Shown here: one piece after another, positions 48,681-62,098 of the stretch | Layout: each line of letters starts with the position of its first letter | Numbering within the stretch: position 1 is the stretch's first letter | NCBI GenBank assembly: GCA_029817715.1 | Contig: JARUPY010000252.1 | Location: 1,984,001-2,048,000, forward strand | Direction of reading: 5' to 3' | Length of the DNA: 64,000 nt | From: Melastoma dodecandrum | Lineage: Eukaryota > Streptophyta > Magnoliopsida > Myrtales > Melastomataceae | Made by a program: the position numbers and the translations under genes | Notes under the pieces: generated by a model | The model's database searches: none | What the model was told of the DNA's origin: nothing | What the model saw: the letters and a program-made list of their open reading frames with translations, nothing else

Positions 48681-50569
48681 CCTATTACGAACCTATTTAT
48701 GTAGTGAAATTACCCTTTTACTACCGTTACTAATCAGTAAAATCCGAACCTATTTACGAATCTAGTTTCTCCCCTGTAACAGGGATTTTGTGCCGCAAAC
48801 AAAGAAAATTATGCGATCCTAGCTTGGCAGACTTATGCAAGAACTTTTTTTTTAATTAACGTTAATCACGAAAATATTTCGCGATTTAGGATATTTATTT
48901 TCGAAATTACTGAAAATAATGTATCAAATTAGGCTTTTATGTAGCCAAATTCGCATTACCCCGTTGCTTTAAGTCGAGTTCAAATCACTTAGAAGGTTAA
49001 GCTCAAATAAGGGAAATTAAACTCTATAAAACTCTAATTTGAAGCATTATTTCGAAAAATTCAAAAATAAACGCCATAAAACAAAAATTATTTTCACGAA
49101 CGTAACAAAAAAAAAAAAAATCAAACCTCTGTAGTGACACGCAATACCGAGCACAATAATTCAATGGGATTTGGTGGTATTGGTATGCCTAGTGGATTAA
49201 TTATTGCCGGGCTTGAAATCGAATCGTAACCCGATAAAACAACTCATGACATGATCGTTTTTAACCCCCATCTTGTTCGATGATTTACACGTGACATTAA
49301 CCATCCAAACAAATGACTTTGGTTTAATAACATTATCTAACCTTTAAGATTGACACTGTATCATCATCGTCTCCATCTTGAATCTTCTTTTATTAATATA
49401 TAAATGGAAAAGGAAAGGGTTTGGTTTTGATGTGGTGGGGAAGAAGAAGTGGAAGTGATTGAGATGACAAAAAGAAAATCATATATTATTGCCAATCGGG
49501 GGGGGGGGCGCATTATTACCGTCTTCATCCGCCGACCAAATTCCAATTCTTCGACCTTCATCATTGGCCCAGGACAGGAACACTTTTTCCCTAACTTTTT
49601 ATCTAAATTGACTCCTTAACAAAGCATGATTGGGCGATCCGAAAGAAAATTGAATAACAAGATCCATATTCAAGTAATTATATGGACTAACTAATGTTAC
49701 GTTTGTTCAAATGATATCCTATTGAAGGTTAGGTTAACAACAGGGCACGACTGCATCGATAATACGGAGGATGCCATCGGTCGTCGACGGCGACAACGGG
49801 GGCAGAGCTCATCATCGCGTCGGACGAGTCCGGGAAATCATCATTCTAAGCATGATCAGTAAAATGATTCGATAACACGAGAGCTTGTGGAAATATTTTT
49901 GTAATGGGCTTGGGTCAGATTTTATGAATATGGGCCGGTCCACAGGCGTCTCGCCCAAGTAAAAAATGATTTCCTTAGTCAAACAGAAGCAAAATATCAT
50001 ATCAATGATTATGGGGATGCAATTCAAAAGTTCAAAACATAGAATTTGTAATGATAATAGTGATGATGAAATGAGTAGGGGATGTAAATTTCTTTTTTGG
50101 GCAAGTGATAGTTATTTCTAGCTCATTGATTGCACTAAAATGAGTCGGAACATCGGTCCAAATTTATTTCATTCCACCCTAAGTTCCCGCCAAACGCCGG
50201 TTTGAAACTGTGCTTGGATACGTTTTCTTCACAAATAAATTCTGCTAACTCGGCTATTTGAGTAGTTATTGTTTGCTACATGATCATGCTAAGAGGAAAG
50301 TGAGCCATTGTTTATCAAAATTATAAGATTAAGAAGCATGCTTCGGTATCTGTAGCTAGTCATTGTTCCGTATCGATCGACCCGAAAATGGTGTTGTTGT
50401 AACATCTATGACCCGAACGTGTTGTTGTTGTAACATCTACGGATGACGCGATTCTAATACCATTTTCTGCTAAGTAACAAAACTTTTTTTTCCTGGGGAG
50501 GCTGCAAATGGAGTCCGTTTCACAGCAGCACACAATGTGAGGAGTCAAAGAACATTGCGCCGAATATTT

Positions 50570-53500
50570 CTACATGTTTATTAGTTTGGAGAACTTGGCA
50601 TAGGGCTCTCTCTCCAATTTATGGGGCGGCGATTCACTGTCGACGAACGGATCCACTATGCCCATGCTCGTGCCTGAAGTTGAGAGCACACAGTCAGCGT
50701 CTCAGCATAAGCCCGGGCTGAGAGAAAGAGCAGGGCGAAGCAAGACAAATGTGAAGATGTGAACCTGGTATTGAAGAAGAGTTACCATGGTTGCTATCTC
50801 CGCTAGTAGGGGTGTTATACCCGGATTGACAGAACTCTTGGGAATTGACCGTCAGTTGGCAGTAGGCGGAGGGAAGCTGCTTGTGAATCTCTTGTAACCT
50901 CCCGCACCGTTCGTCCTCCTGATCTAAATCAATTAGAACCTTCAAGAACAAGGACGCAACGTAAGATTGTGTCGTGGGATGTAAATGTCCTTGTTTTTAT
51001 CTGGGGACGTGACTAGGGGATTCCCGGAAAAGGGTTACCTGCGCGGCTGTGTTCTTGAATATTGGAGAAAATCTCTTCCGGCAGTACTCGTTGAACAAAA
51101 GAGTCAATATAATCAATGGAATCATGAAGCCTGCACCTACGGTGGACAGCTTCAGTCCGAAAACCCCCAGTCCTATAATTTGTGTCAATACCAACGAAAA
51201 GATTGTGCAGTTATGAACAGCCGGCCAAATCTGCCCACCACCTTCATACTTGGTGATGTATACGTTGAGAATCTGAAACACGGAAAGGAGAATTGCGGTT
51301 AAAGCAAGATACTACGAGAGTGCAAAGAGGGTGGACTATGTCCGAGGCCCCTACCTGGTTTCTATACACCAATAGGGCGAATAAGAAGTAACAGAGCAGA
51401 AAAGGCAACATTAATGGTGCCAGAATGGAAAAGGTGAATCCAAGATGTCCGAAAAGGAGAACTCGGGGAATTTCTGTGTGATAAGGGAAAGTGTAGGAGC
51501 TGTTGCGCGGTTCATCTTTCCTTCTGAATATATGTCTGCTAATCAAATTGTAGATGAGAGACAAAGGTTGGATTACTTCTATTGACAGGCCCGCCCAACC
51601 CGATGTGAATATATATGTCATGAAAAAGCTAGCCTGCGACAATTTGAATATTTGTCAGATCAGCAGCTGGCAGAAGAAAGAAAGGAGGCATTTGTCCGCA
51701 AAACCCAACCATATTTCATGCAAATGCGGATTAAACCACGCAACCAAGAAGTAAAACTTATCATGTCCAGGGAAGAGAAATAACCTGAGTTGGCACAGCC
51801 TTTGCAAGCTGTGTCGGAATGCTCTTCGGGCTGGAGAATACACTGACCTGGCTAATGACAGAACCGGAGAGTACGTTGACGAAGAAAACATTCCAAATTA
51901 CAAAATACAAGACCTTTAAACAGGCACTTTTCTTCCTCCCACTGCGAGAAACCGAACCTTCCACAGATGAAAACGCCATAATTATTGGAGGGACGGCTAA
52001 CAAAAATAACAGCAATATCACACTTGGCAGGTACCCTGTGACGACCTGATTCACAAATTTCCTGATAAGAAAAGAAATGGTACATTAGGATAACCCAGAC
52101 AAATATATAAAAGCTGACGAATCTTGTTCCATAAAGGGGTCCTTGAAGTCGAAAAGACGACTCACTTTTCCAGAATACTTTTAAGAAATGGAAAGGCTTG
52201 CTGTAGTTGTTCTAGGTGAGTAAGCCCTTGAACAAAAGTAACCGGAATGAGAAATAGAAACATGAGGACAGCAGTGGTCAGCAATGTCGCAATTTTCCTG
52301 ATCCAAATCTGCCTGTAGGGGATGCACAAGTTCGGCCAGTAGATGTCATGTGGTTCTGGAGCGAAGTCAGTCACCCACAACATAGGATTCGATGATTGAA
52401 GAGTCTCTGCAGCTATGCAGGCAGCAAACCGTGTCCTGAAGAAGACAAAAGCTGCGGGAACTTCCTGTTCAAAAAGCAGTGGTTACTGATAGTCATGTGT
52501 TCTGGAAAGACATGAAGGTATCATGTCGAGAAATAGGACAGAGACCAGGGTAACTAAACTAAAGTTGCAAAACTAACTATTTATTGGATCAATATGTTGG
52601 CTTAATGATGATCAAATACAGACTAGAAGGAACAAAGGCATGCGCCCAAATTTAGTTTCAGGCACTATCAAATCTCAGAAAACAGAATTCGTCGAAGATG
52701 TGGTGAATCTGTAATCAAGACGCAGTTTATTTTTCCCAAAGTCTGAGAAATATGTACCTTCCCCTTTATAGTGGCATCCAAGTCGCGATAAAACACTTTG
52801 GCTTTAACGGTGTCCGGTTCTTTCGAAAGAATGCGAAATGTTTTTGTGCTTCCACCACACGGACCACAACTTAATAGATGCTTGCATTTATTAGAATAAT
52901 CTTCAGAGGATACCCCCCTACACATCTTCTTAGCATCAGTCTGCACAAAGGAGAGACCAGCCGCTCTCAGTTGTAGGTATGCATAAACAAATTTCTAATT
53001 ACAGTCCAGAAATTGCACCAGGTATTCAGTAACCGTGAACAATTTCAAAACAAAGCAACTCTACATCACATGATTAGCAACTTAAGGACAATCTCTTATA
53101 TAGTTTGTGAACAGAAGCAACAAAAGTTTCATCTAACTCAGCAAAAGAATTCCCAACCAACCAAAGAAAGTATTTGTAGATCAAAAAACATCATGACAGA
53201 ATATGAAGGTTGCCATTATTGAACATGTTAAGAGGATCCATACCACTAGTTTTTTTATTGCACCGCACCAGTATACCATCTGGTGACCCAAATAGTTGTT
53301 TCCATGATATTTTGCAAAGAAAGCGCAGACGGAATCACTGTATGACTTTTGTTCTGACCACGGTATAGAGCGGACGAGAACTGTGAACTGACTTGGGTTT
53401 GGGGAAGAAGCTTTTATACATGCCAGCCGCATGCTAGATATGTTTTTGTATTCCTGTCGTCACACAAAGCTCGCATGGAGTCACAAAATAATCTTCCTGA

Positions 53501-54381
53501 TAACTAACTGGAAAACAACACCAAGGAGAAGTCGTATGCATTGTACTCACGGCATAGAGGAGGAGGCAGGCAGAGCAAGTTATGATATATAGTGCAAGAC
53601 AATGAGCCCATAACCTGAAAAATGAACCCGCAATGACAATTAGCACGGACTTTAGAAGATGCCAAGTCCAGTGAGCTATTCAATATTGGAGTACGGAGAT
53701 ACTGTAGATAGTACCATCTTGAGCCTTCTTTTACATTTTCAATTGTGAAAACCTCCAGTGACTCTGATGGTATCTGTTTGTGATGCATCTCTTGTCCATA
53801 ATAATTCACTGGAAGTACCAGAAACACACATACGAATGCAGCAACTGAGAACACCCGCAGACTGCAGCAGAATGGGGAAAAACATATAAGAAAGTTCACA
53901 CCGATTGGTGTAGTATACATATAAGACACCAAATATCATGAATCAAAATTCACACTACATCCGATCAATTATGCACCAAAAAGGACAAAAGGCAGGATCT
54001 GTTCTTTTGCTATCATTGCAAATATCTGGCCAAAGCAAGAAAATTGTTGCCACAATGATAAATCCCTTTTTGCAGTCTCTTTACCATATATTACGATTAC
54101 CTGAAAATGATAATCCTGAGGAAAACTACAGCATCCAAGCCACCAACAGCCAATATTTCATCTTCAGGCGTTTCCCAAGCTCTCAATATCCAACTGGGAG
54201 TAGGTATGAATCTCTCAAAGCAGGGAGGATCATGGCGTCTCAAGGGCGCTTGATGTAGCCGCCGACCAAAATACACGCTCAAGTTGCTGGGCTGCTTCCT
54301 AAGCACGGAATATAGCGACAGAAGCAGCACGCATACACCAACATTAATAGCGGCAGAAGTCAAAAGAGCGGAAACGTTCAT
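50570..54381 (-). CDS. RXW8: OSCA/CSC1-family channel, RXW8-like
   Basis: Membrane protein of the OSCA/CSC1 (hyperosmolality-gated, mechanosensitive calcium-permeable cation channel) family. Eleven minus-strand exons: 54381-54101, 53861-53715, 53614-53551, 53453-53244, 52940-52758, 52464-52166, 52061-51785, 51633-51355, 51272-51039, 50939-50786 and 50673-50570. All junctions are GT-AG and in phase, giving 743 residues, near the recalled Arabidopsis RXW8. Blocks include MNVSALLTSAAIN, LRKQPSNLSVYFGRRL, WETPEDEILAVGGLDAVVFL, LPVNYYGQ, FTVLVRSIPWS, the cytosolic Cys-rich insert, PAAFVFFRTRFAA, SNPMLWVTDFAPEPHD, LIPVTFVQGLTHLEQL, GYLPSVILLLFLLAVPPI and ILNVYITKYEGGGQIWP. Around ten hydrophobic segments are visible. 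If the last intron is retained, translation stops at 50694 with a different tail; the spliced ending IVDPFVDSESPPHK looks more protein-like. Confidence 0.94.
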
Positions 54382-54642
54382 CTCCTCCCCCTCCTAATTA
54401 CCATAGGCTATATCCGCTTATCTGTTCATAAATACAGCAGAGCAAGGACACCTCCGCGGCAGAAACACTTATAACCCAACTGCACTGCCGGAAAAGCTTC
54501 GCCTATGAGATAAAAATCAAAACGTGCTTCTCCCCAAGTTTTGAAGTTTTCACCTGCCAATAGTCATTGATTGACTTCCAAGCGTTAGCAAAACAAAATT
54601 GTCCATACAAGGTCTGAATACTCGATACTGAAGAAGAGACAT

Positions 54643-54788
54643 GGCCTGGGGATTATTCTCGACCAGGAAAGAAAAACATCAAAACGAAACAAAAAGGAGG
54701 AAGCCTCAAAACAAGATAGCCTGGGGATTATTCTCAACCAGGAAAAACATCAAAAAGAAACAAAAAGGAGGAAGCCTCAAAACAAGAT
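54643..54788. repeat. Tandem duplication, unit about 71-75 bp
   Basis: Two adjacent copies start GCCTGGGGATTATTCTC and end AGGAGGAAGCCTCAAAACAAG. The second copy lacks about four bases (AGAA) and has a few substitutions. It lies about 260 bases upstream of the RXW8-like start, perhaps in its leader or promoter. Confidence 0.85.
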
Positions 54789-55093
54789 TGATGGCATCTT
54801 CTCCAAGAAACAAACTACGACGTCTTTTAAGCGGATCGCGTACTCCCTTGACCCAGGGCAGACCTTTGATGATTCTCCTTTGCGAAAGCTTTTCGACAAA
54901 AAACAGGAACACTCAAGAGTTCAAACGCATGCAACCCCCCGATCAACCGATCAAGAATGGAGAAGCACTAACAGAATCGGGGAACACATCAAGATCCAAA
55001 CACCCTCCCCTATCCCCTCACAAATCATCCGAAGTAAAAGCAAAGTCTCTGTGCAAAACAACATTACGCCTCCTCACACGAAACCCAACAATT

Positions 55094-55125
55094 CCCCCCC
55101 CCCCCCCCCCAAAAAAAAAAAAAAA
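55094..55125. repeat. C17-A15 homopolymer junction
   Basis: Seventeen C are followed directly by fifteen A. Such a junction is prone to slippage and sequencing error. Confidence 0.85.
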
Positions 55126-56582
55126 GTTTCTTAGACGACACCCAGAATACCCTTTTCCTTCCAGACAGGACGGAATCCAAAAGTACTAGGAAAAGGGAAG
55201 AGTTTTGAACCTGCGACGACGATGTCCGACCGAGATCATCCGCGAAGATTAAAAAAAGAAAGGAAGGAAGGAGAAGGAAACCGCCCGCCGTTGTTACGTT
55301 TTCTTCGTCCTCTCCTTTCTCAATCTCTCTATAATATCACTGGGATTCAGAAGGGGACGAGGGGCTGGATTTCATTCGTTGCGATCGAATCATCAGCAGC
55401 AACAACGACGACGACAACACCAATATAAATATTTCTGTTTTCTTTCTGGAAAGGAAGCGGGAAACGAATCCCAACGACGATGTCCGCTTCCCCTCCCGGC
55501 AATCGAAATGACACGTCATCATTGGGACCCACACGTTTATTAAAAAAAAAAAAAACTCGTAGCTTTTTGGAGCACTCCCTGACCCAATCCCAATTCAACA
55601 CACTATCAACCACATGATTACGCTTACAAAAACATTCCTTAAGATAAGGGGCACGAGTAACAACCTAATATTTATTATTTATAACGGTCGGTACGCAATC
55701 GTATGCCCCCCCTGCCATGCAGTTCGGTCTCTCCATCTCCAATCTACCTGCTCCAGTTGTCATGTGGCCACGTGGAGGACGCGGAGACAGGGGCGGTACC
55801 TTTTTAAAGTTGCGCAACGGTTATGAGTCGGTTCCGAGGCGGTTCTGGTTCGCCCAGAGACGGGCCCCGGCCCATGTTGATTAATTGTAACGTTATTTAT
55901 TAAAGTGGGGAATGCAGGGGTGTAACGAGCAAAACTGCCTCTTCTACGTCCTTTCTCGTCATAGTAAACTGATTCTGAGCCCATGGACTAAAGGCCCGTA
56001 AAGCTTGCTGGGCTCAAATGGCCCAAACGTGGTTTACCGGGTTCAAACGGAGGGAAACCACGGGGCGCCAACTCCATTGCAACCCTCGACGATGGAGATT
56101 CTCAATCATCCCGCAAAAAAAGAAAGAAAGAAAGATTCTCAGGGGAGAATCCTGAGATTCGTCTTGGGTGGTGGGAAGAATGCAAATGGGGACGGTGGAG
56201 GGAAATCATGGGAGGGAGTCGTGGCGATCGACTCAGCATGGAGGAGGGAAGGAGTGGGCTCCCACCACTCTGGCGGTCCTCTTCTTTCTCTTGGCCTATG
56301 AGTTTTTTTGGAGAGTTATTGATCTGCGATCGTGGAATGGTGGGATCGCAAGTTCCTCGTTCTTAGTGGCTTTCTGCTGGGAATTCGATCGACGCATGCG
56401 ATGGGGGCGGTTTGTTGGTTCCTAGATTCAATGTGATTGCCATCAATTAGCTGCCCAGTTTCTCGCCTCGTGTCTCTATGAATCCCGGTTCTTCGTGCGG
56501 AATTCAAGGATTGCTGGCTTTATTTACTTGCTTCTATCATTCGGCAAAGTTTGGTGTGTTATATTAGGAACAGGGTGCTCAG

Positions 56583-57930
56583 ATGTGTGGTGGAATTCTT
56601 GTTCAGCGTAAATCTCTACCATTCTCAAGATCTGACTTGTGTTGGCTTGGGGATTTTGCTTTTATCAAGACTAGAGGGTCTATTTTTGCTGACTGGTATT
56701 TGGAATGTCACAAGCAATGCGTCCTCGGCTATCTGTTGATTGGGTTTATTATCAGGTATTTGAATCACATCTGTGATGGCTTCTTGTTTCCCAGAACAGA
56801 CGATAAAAGAGGCTGAGCCTTGTGACCTGAACGCGGGAATCTCACTAGAATCTAATTGAATCCGAAAAGTTGATCCGGTCATGTGACTCGGCTTAATCTT
56901 TCCTGTCAACACTCCAGGAGGAAGGAAGCTTGGAGGAGACACAACAAGCGGATGCATGAGGCATGCGAAGAGGAGATGGAGAGAGTGGTCAGTATCTGAT
57001 AAAGCCGTGATCATTCGCCCGATCATTTTGCAGGAGCGGATAAAGCGGATGCAAAGTGTATTTGATGCAGAAAGGAATAAGCATAGAAGGGGCTATGGTG
57101 GCTGGAAGGAAACTGAAACTAATGGTCATAATCCAAAATTCCAACGCGATGATTGGTATTGGAAAGCTGAAGCTTCTTTCCAAAATCAGTGGGCTCATTC
57201 GCAGGGTGCTCATCCTCCATTGTCACATCATTACTCTGTTTTGGGACTCGACAGGTAATCCTAGCCCAGGATGTGCTAATATGTCGATATCTTTAATTTT
57301 GTGTAACCTTATTCAATTATCTCTGTTGCTTCATGGGACGATGAATATCAACCATTTCCAGTTCATTATCTGTTTTCCCTCTTTGAGAACTGCAGTTCCT
57401 GATTTCCTTAATTCCCGTAACCTTCGTTTTCACGCCTTTTCAGACGCCATATACAGACACAGAGATAAAGGTAAAATCCGGCATCTTCCTCTGCAGCAAT
57501 ATATTTCTCTTAGTTTATATGCTGCCCTCACCCTCATTTTGAGTATAGTTATATTGTTCGTGAGAAATATATATGCATGGGAATATCCTGATATAGCTAC
57601 TTGCGTTAGAATTGTGATTAACAAAAAGACAAAAAGGCATGCCTTCTGCTTAGCATGTTTTTTCAAAGGAGGAATGCTAGGGCCTACCAGATGGATGGTG
57701 TTGATCATGAGGCCTTTACTGTGGTTGCTGGCAGCATTCAGGGCTAAGGCAATGGTGATCAGAATCAGAACAACAAAGGTGGACACCTAGGTTCTTGACG
57801 GCCATATAATGAAGGCGTATGATCTTTCTCTACTAACTAGTATGAAAATGTGGGTGTTACCTTTGTTGATGCAGAAGCAGAGGCCAAATTCAAGGAAGTG
57901 TTGAGATCATACGAGGCGATTAAGAAATAG
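56583..57930 (+). pseudogene. Disrupted DnaJ (J-domain) protein gene
   Basis: Pieces of a plant J-domain protein lie in order but out of frame. Exon 1 (from 56583) reads MCGGILVQRKSLPFSRSDL to FPRTDD, then shifts frame, EAEPCDLNAGISLES, meets TGA, IRKVDPVM, meets TGA again, LGLIFPVNTPGG, and shifts again to RRHNKRMHEACEEEMERV. Exon 2 (57034-57254) is intact: ERIKRMQSVFDAERNKHRRG ... FQRDDWYWKAEASF ... PLSHHYSVLGLD. The J-domain exons follow as TPYTDTEIK (57444-57470), AFRAKAM with DQNQNNK in another frame (57735-57778), and EAEAKFKEVLRSYEAIKK with a TAG stop (57875-57930). The HPD motif is lost by a small deletion, so even a repaired product would lack Hsp70 stimulation. Introns keep GT-AG borders, so it is a decayed genomic copy. 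Confidence 0.78.
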
Positions 57931-59638
57931 AGAAAGAACAATATATAATTATTTGGTTGTGAAGCTGATGGGAAAGGCACTGCACCCAGGGTGGATGCAG
58001 GAATCACTTATGGTATTGCTAATAGCTGAACCAAGTAAAATAATCACAACCCTCCGGATACAATTGAGTCATGAAGCACCAGGGTGAATTTAAGCTTTAT
58101 ATGGCAAGAAGAGAGGATATACCTGATCAAAGAATAAGGGGCTTTCTAATAAGGAAACTTTTGGAAATGTGATTGCAGATTGCAGACAAATACAAAGTGC
58201 TGCGACATCGTTGTTAGTTTGAAGAAAGAGAGGAACGAGGTAAGAGAGAAATTGTAGATCAACTTGTTAAGATTCTAACATCAGCCATGGCCCCGATAGC
58301 CAGGGTTCTCCGATGAACGCATGAGCGGGATGAATTTACTGCAAAGTTTGTGAATTCTTGGGCAATCTGAATGCAGTCTCTGGTGGTCTGTTTTTAGTTC
58401 CATTCATGTTACTTCACTGATACCTTGATCTTCTGCTAGCACAGCACGAGGGATGTCCAAAGCAAGCACATGGGGACTCAGGACAGCATCTTCTTTTCCC
58501 TTCCTTCATTGCCAAGGAGGGAGTCACAAAACAGTTGAAGCCTCCATCTTACCTAGTACTCCGAGTCAGTAGTAGATCTCGACAGTGCTCTGATGGTGAT
58601 GGTGGAAGCATCTCTACTGTTCTGAATACAATTGCAAAAGTTTGGGAGGAATTATTCATCAGGTCAGATCCATCATTATTGAATTGTCTTGGTTCATTTG
58701 CATGGTCTGCAATGTCCATGTTGTTTCTTCACAATACAAGAAGGGGTCCCCCCCCCCCCCCCACTAAACCCCAAACCCCAACTTGGGTCAATTATTTGTT
58801 GTGATAATCGGACATAGCACATGGCTGGCGAGGTTGTGGTGGTCTGTCAACATCATTTTTTTTAAAGTTAATTGTTTTTCTCCCGTGTGTCCCCTCAGAG
58901 TCTTGATTGTTTGTGGGCACCTGGGGAAGTATCTTATCCCACCCTGATTAGGATTAGACCCGTGTAAGCCCTTTCAGAGGGGGGGGGGGGGGGGTTCATC
59001 TTTTCTCATGTTGTAGCTTGCTTGCTTCATCAGATGACGTCCTTTCCCTTGTTTTCTGTCAACCGGCTAGCAGCTTTTTAGCACTATGTTTCTCGGTGCA
59101 CTTTTCCTTTTGGCCTTTTCGACAATTTTGTGGATATGGGGTTGTTGCTGTCCTTTCCCCCATGGTTTCACTTAGGAGAAAATGGGTGGTCGTTGGGAAT
59201 GAAAGGCCATTCCCAAGTGTAGGAAGATTTACCCATGATCGTGATTAGCAAAACTGGTTCCTTCTGGGTTGAAGGTAATAATTTGTCGCCCCTATAGTCT
59301 TAGGTTTGAATGCTTCCACTCGAGCTAGCAACCTTAAACCTTTGTTTTTCTTCCCCTAAACCCGACAAGGGTAAAAGATCAGTAATAAGCAGGGGGGCAT
59401 GTAATTTGTTGTCTAGCTGAAGACGCTCGGCATATTCCTAGAACTAACAGGTAAAACAGTTCTCCGAACAAGTGGTTTCTTCCTCTGTACTATTTCGATT
59501 TTTCGCGATCGATATCACTCTTGCTCGATTACAAGGAAAAACACGCCGTGAACTTAGCTTCCGTATCATTTTTCTCGATTAAAAACAAGACTCGGCACAA
59601 AACAATCATATTTCGAAATCACATGCATGCCACGATCA

Positions 59639-59660
59639 AGTAGTAGAAGTAGTAGTAGTA
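59639..59660. repeat. (AGT)n microsatellite, interrupted once
   Basis: AGTAGTAGAAGTAGTAGTAGTA in intergenic DNA; simple-sequence repeat. Confidence 0.85.
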
Positions 59661-61127
59661 TATGTGCAAGTAGTTCTGGTGTCTCGATTGATAATAATTA
59701 TGATGATAATGACAAATTGATTAGGTAACGGGGTCGGTCCCCTCATCACTTTTGCTTTTGCATTTCTCCCTATTTTTCAGTCCACCGCGTTATTTAGTAC
59801 TGTTATTAGCGTGTGGGTAATGTTATCTTGTGACGTCTGTGTGGACATTAATCATTAGGGCGATGAGTTGTAACATCCTCGGATGATCACTTGTAATAAT
59901 GTTTAGATCACCGACATGATAATAGTAGCAGTATTAGGCCGTCCTTTTTTTTTAGGGTGTATTGTGGTGGGGACTATTCTCCTAAAAACGACGACGTGGC
60001 GGAAGAGTATTATTGTATTTGCGGAGGATTGACGGTCGGGGGGGAGTAATTGTTGACAAGGCGATCGGAGTACACGTGTCGGACAACATTTGATCCGCAG
60101 ACGGCCCTAAGACAGCAAATACAACAACGTGATAGCAAGCAAGCGTGTTTTACATTTGTGTTCACGAGGAGACAAGTTTTGTCATGAGCACCATGGATCA
60201 AAACCAAGTTTTGTCTCAACTCCGCGCATTCAAAGGGTCAAAAACCACGACTACTTCAAACTCTCGCACTCTACTTCTAACAACCCCTTTTCTTTTACGT
60301 TCTCCGTTTCAGGAAAACGAAAAACCTCGTCCTTTTCACTACCCACCCCTTCTGACCGAACGACCCTTCATTTCTTGTTACGTAATAGGAAGTTGAGACG
60401 AATTATGTGTCCGTTTTGACGGCTGAAAGAGTACAACTAATATGTGGTAAGATTTTACATTGGAGATGGATTCGGGGATAGCACAAAATAAACCTGAAAG
60501 TTAAGGACAAAAAGTATTGAATATGTCGATGGTTTCTTTTTAGGAAAAAATCCAGGGATATATTTCTCTTGATATTACAATATTAAATAAAGAATCGAAG
60601 AATTCACGTCTAACAAACAAAAAAGGTACTAGACGTGAAAAAGCCATTCATTTTATTTAATCCACCGCCTTTGAGACAAGGCACGAGATTTACAGAAATA
60701 CCCTCCAGACGATGCCCCTGTCGGTGGCCGTGTCCGGGGGAGTTAATAAGGGGCGTTCTATTCTCGGACGACCAGATTGAGAATATTCCAAGGAGTTATT
60801 CGTAAATCTACTTGTCCGATCCATTGAATTCTTTTACCCGAGACAACTTGCTATTTCCCCTTTTCTTTTATATTTACTTTTTTGACACTGTTGACCCAAA
60901 AAAAAATGTTTGTAATTATAAAAAGCGAAAGAAAAAAAAAATTGATCGCCGACTTGACTCGGGTTGGTGATTTTACATGGTTGAATCGAATCCTTCTGGT
61001 GTCGGACTGTTTGATTTTATCGGTGAGCTAAAATTTGAATATAACCGATCCCACCACCCCAGCCCACACCCCTTTAAAATAGATTTTGTGTAAGAAGAAA
61101 AGATTAAACCTGCATGTCAACTCGGGC

Positions 61128-61147
61128 AGAGAGAGAGAGAGAGAGAG
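61128..61147. repeat. (GA)n microsatellite
   Basis: Ten AG dinucleotides in a row, about 1.3 kb before the CSLC start. GA tracts near plant promoters can bind BBR/BPC proteins, but this one is distant. Confidence 0.85.
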
Positions 61148-62050
61148 TAGAAATAAATAGTCCATCAATAAAAAATACTCAAAGTGATTATATGTTTAAA
61201 TTCATCGATAAATTCATTTCATTAATCGACGCGGGTTTGTCGGTTTTGATTGACACTAACCCCCGCGTGACATTAACTATATAGTCTGGCATTTATATTA
61301 TTTCCTAAATTAGAGACTAGAAAGTTCCTTTTTTTTTAATTTTTAAATGGAGGTATTTCCCGGGACAGAATTCCTTTTTAAATCTCTCTAAATGAAATAT
61401 CTAATTTATCAAAAATAAAATTGCAATTTATTTATAAAAAAAAACAAACCCCTTTTTATCCTCAGCAGCTGTCAATTGCCAGCTTATTACCATGTTTGGA
61501 TTTTTCCTTTGGTGGGAAGAGTTGGGAGGAGGAAGAAGAACGATAATAGGGAAACACGTCTTGAGAACGTGCTGGGTGATGTCCATCCACCCTTTTGTTC
61601 CTTTCCTCCCTCTCCCATTAGAAAATTTTGTCTTGTTTTGACTAAGTTTATAGTGGGAGAAGGTATGGCTTTGTCTAAACTTGAATCTTTTGAAAAATTG
61701 AAAACAAATTGACAAAGTCCCCTCTCAAACCCTTTCTCCCGGGTGTGAAATCTGTGAATTGTGTTCGTGTTCGTGTCTGTGTCGGAAATTATAAGGGGGA
61801 GAATATATGAAATTTAAAGCCAAAGAAATCAAAAGAAAGACGTGTTGAGCTGTACCCATTCCCATCCCATCAACCTCCACCACTTTTTCCTTAATTCCTC
61901 CGGGGGAGGCTTCGTTTCTTGCTGGCTGTAGTAGTAATTTGGATTTGGGAAATTATCTCTTCTTCTTCTCCCCTCCCTCCGAGTAGATCTCCTTGTTTCT
62001 TCTTCTTCCGCCACTTGTCTCAGACAGCAGCACTCTCGAACTAGTCCCAG

Positions 62051-62098
62051 GTGGTTGTTATTGTTGTTGTTGTTGTTGTGGTGGTGGCGGCGGCGGCG
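62051..62098. repeat. Compound trinucleotide repeat (GTT)n(GTG)n(GCG)n
   Basis: A purely trinucleotide run changes from GTT to GTG to GCG units, about 370 bases upstream of the CSLC ATG and probably in its leader. On the opposite strand it makes a spurious His/Asn-rich frame. Confidence 0.85.

Larger units (their letters stand above)
47741..50569. other. Intergenic, AT-rich, with inverted-repeat tract
   Basis: About 2.8 kb between HD-Zip and the OSCA gene. It holds the HD-Zip promoter, the TTTACTAA/TTAGTAAA tract (48030-48680) and an 11-base G run (49498-49508). A GGGCTTGGG/GGGCC patch lies near 49905-49940. No coding frame is supported. Confidence 0.6.
54382..56582. other. Intergenic, upstream of the RXW8-like gene and of the DnaJ relic
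   Basis: About 2.2 kb. It contains a 70-75 bp tandem duplication (54643-54788), a C17A15 run (55094-55125), a GC-rich leader-like part (55200-55500), and GGGCC/GGCCCA motifs at 55860-56030. A conserved coding sequence is not evident; the plus-strand frame from 54641 is made by the duplication. Confidence 0.55.

Noticed and set aside
54641..55189. Plus-strand 182-residue frame
   Set aside because: Created by the tandem duplication and homopolymer tract; basic low-complexity peptide with no family.
56625..57026. Minus-strand 133-residue frame
   Set aside because: Antisense of the DnaJ relic exon 1.
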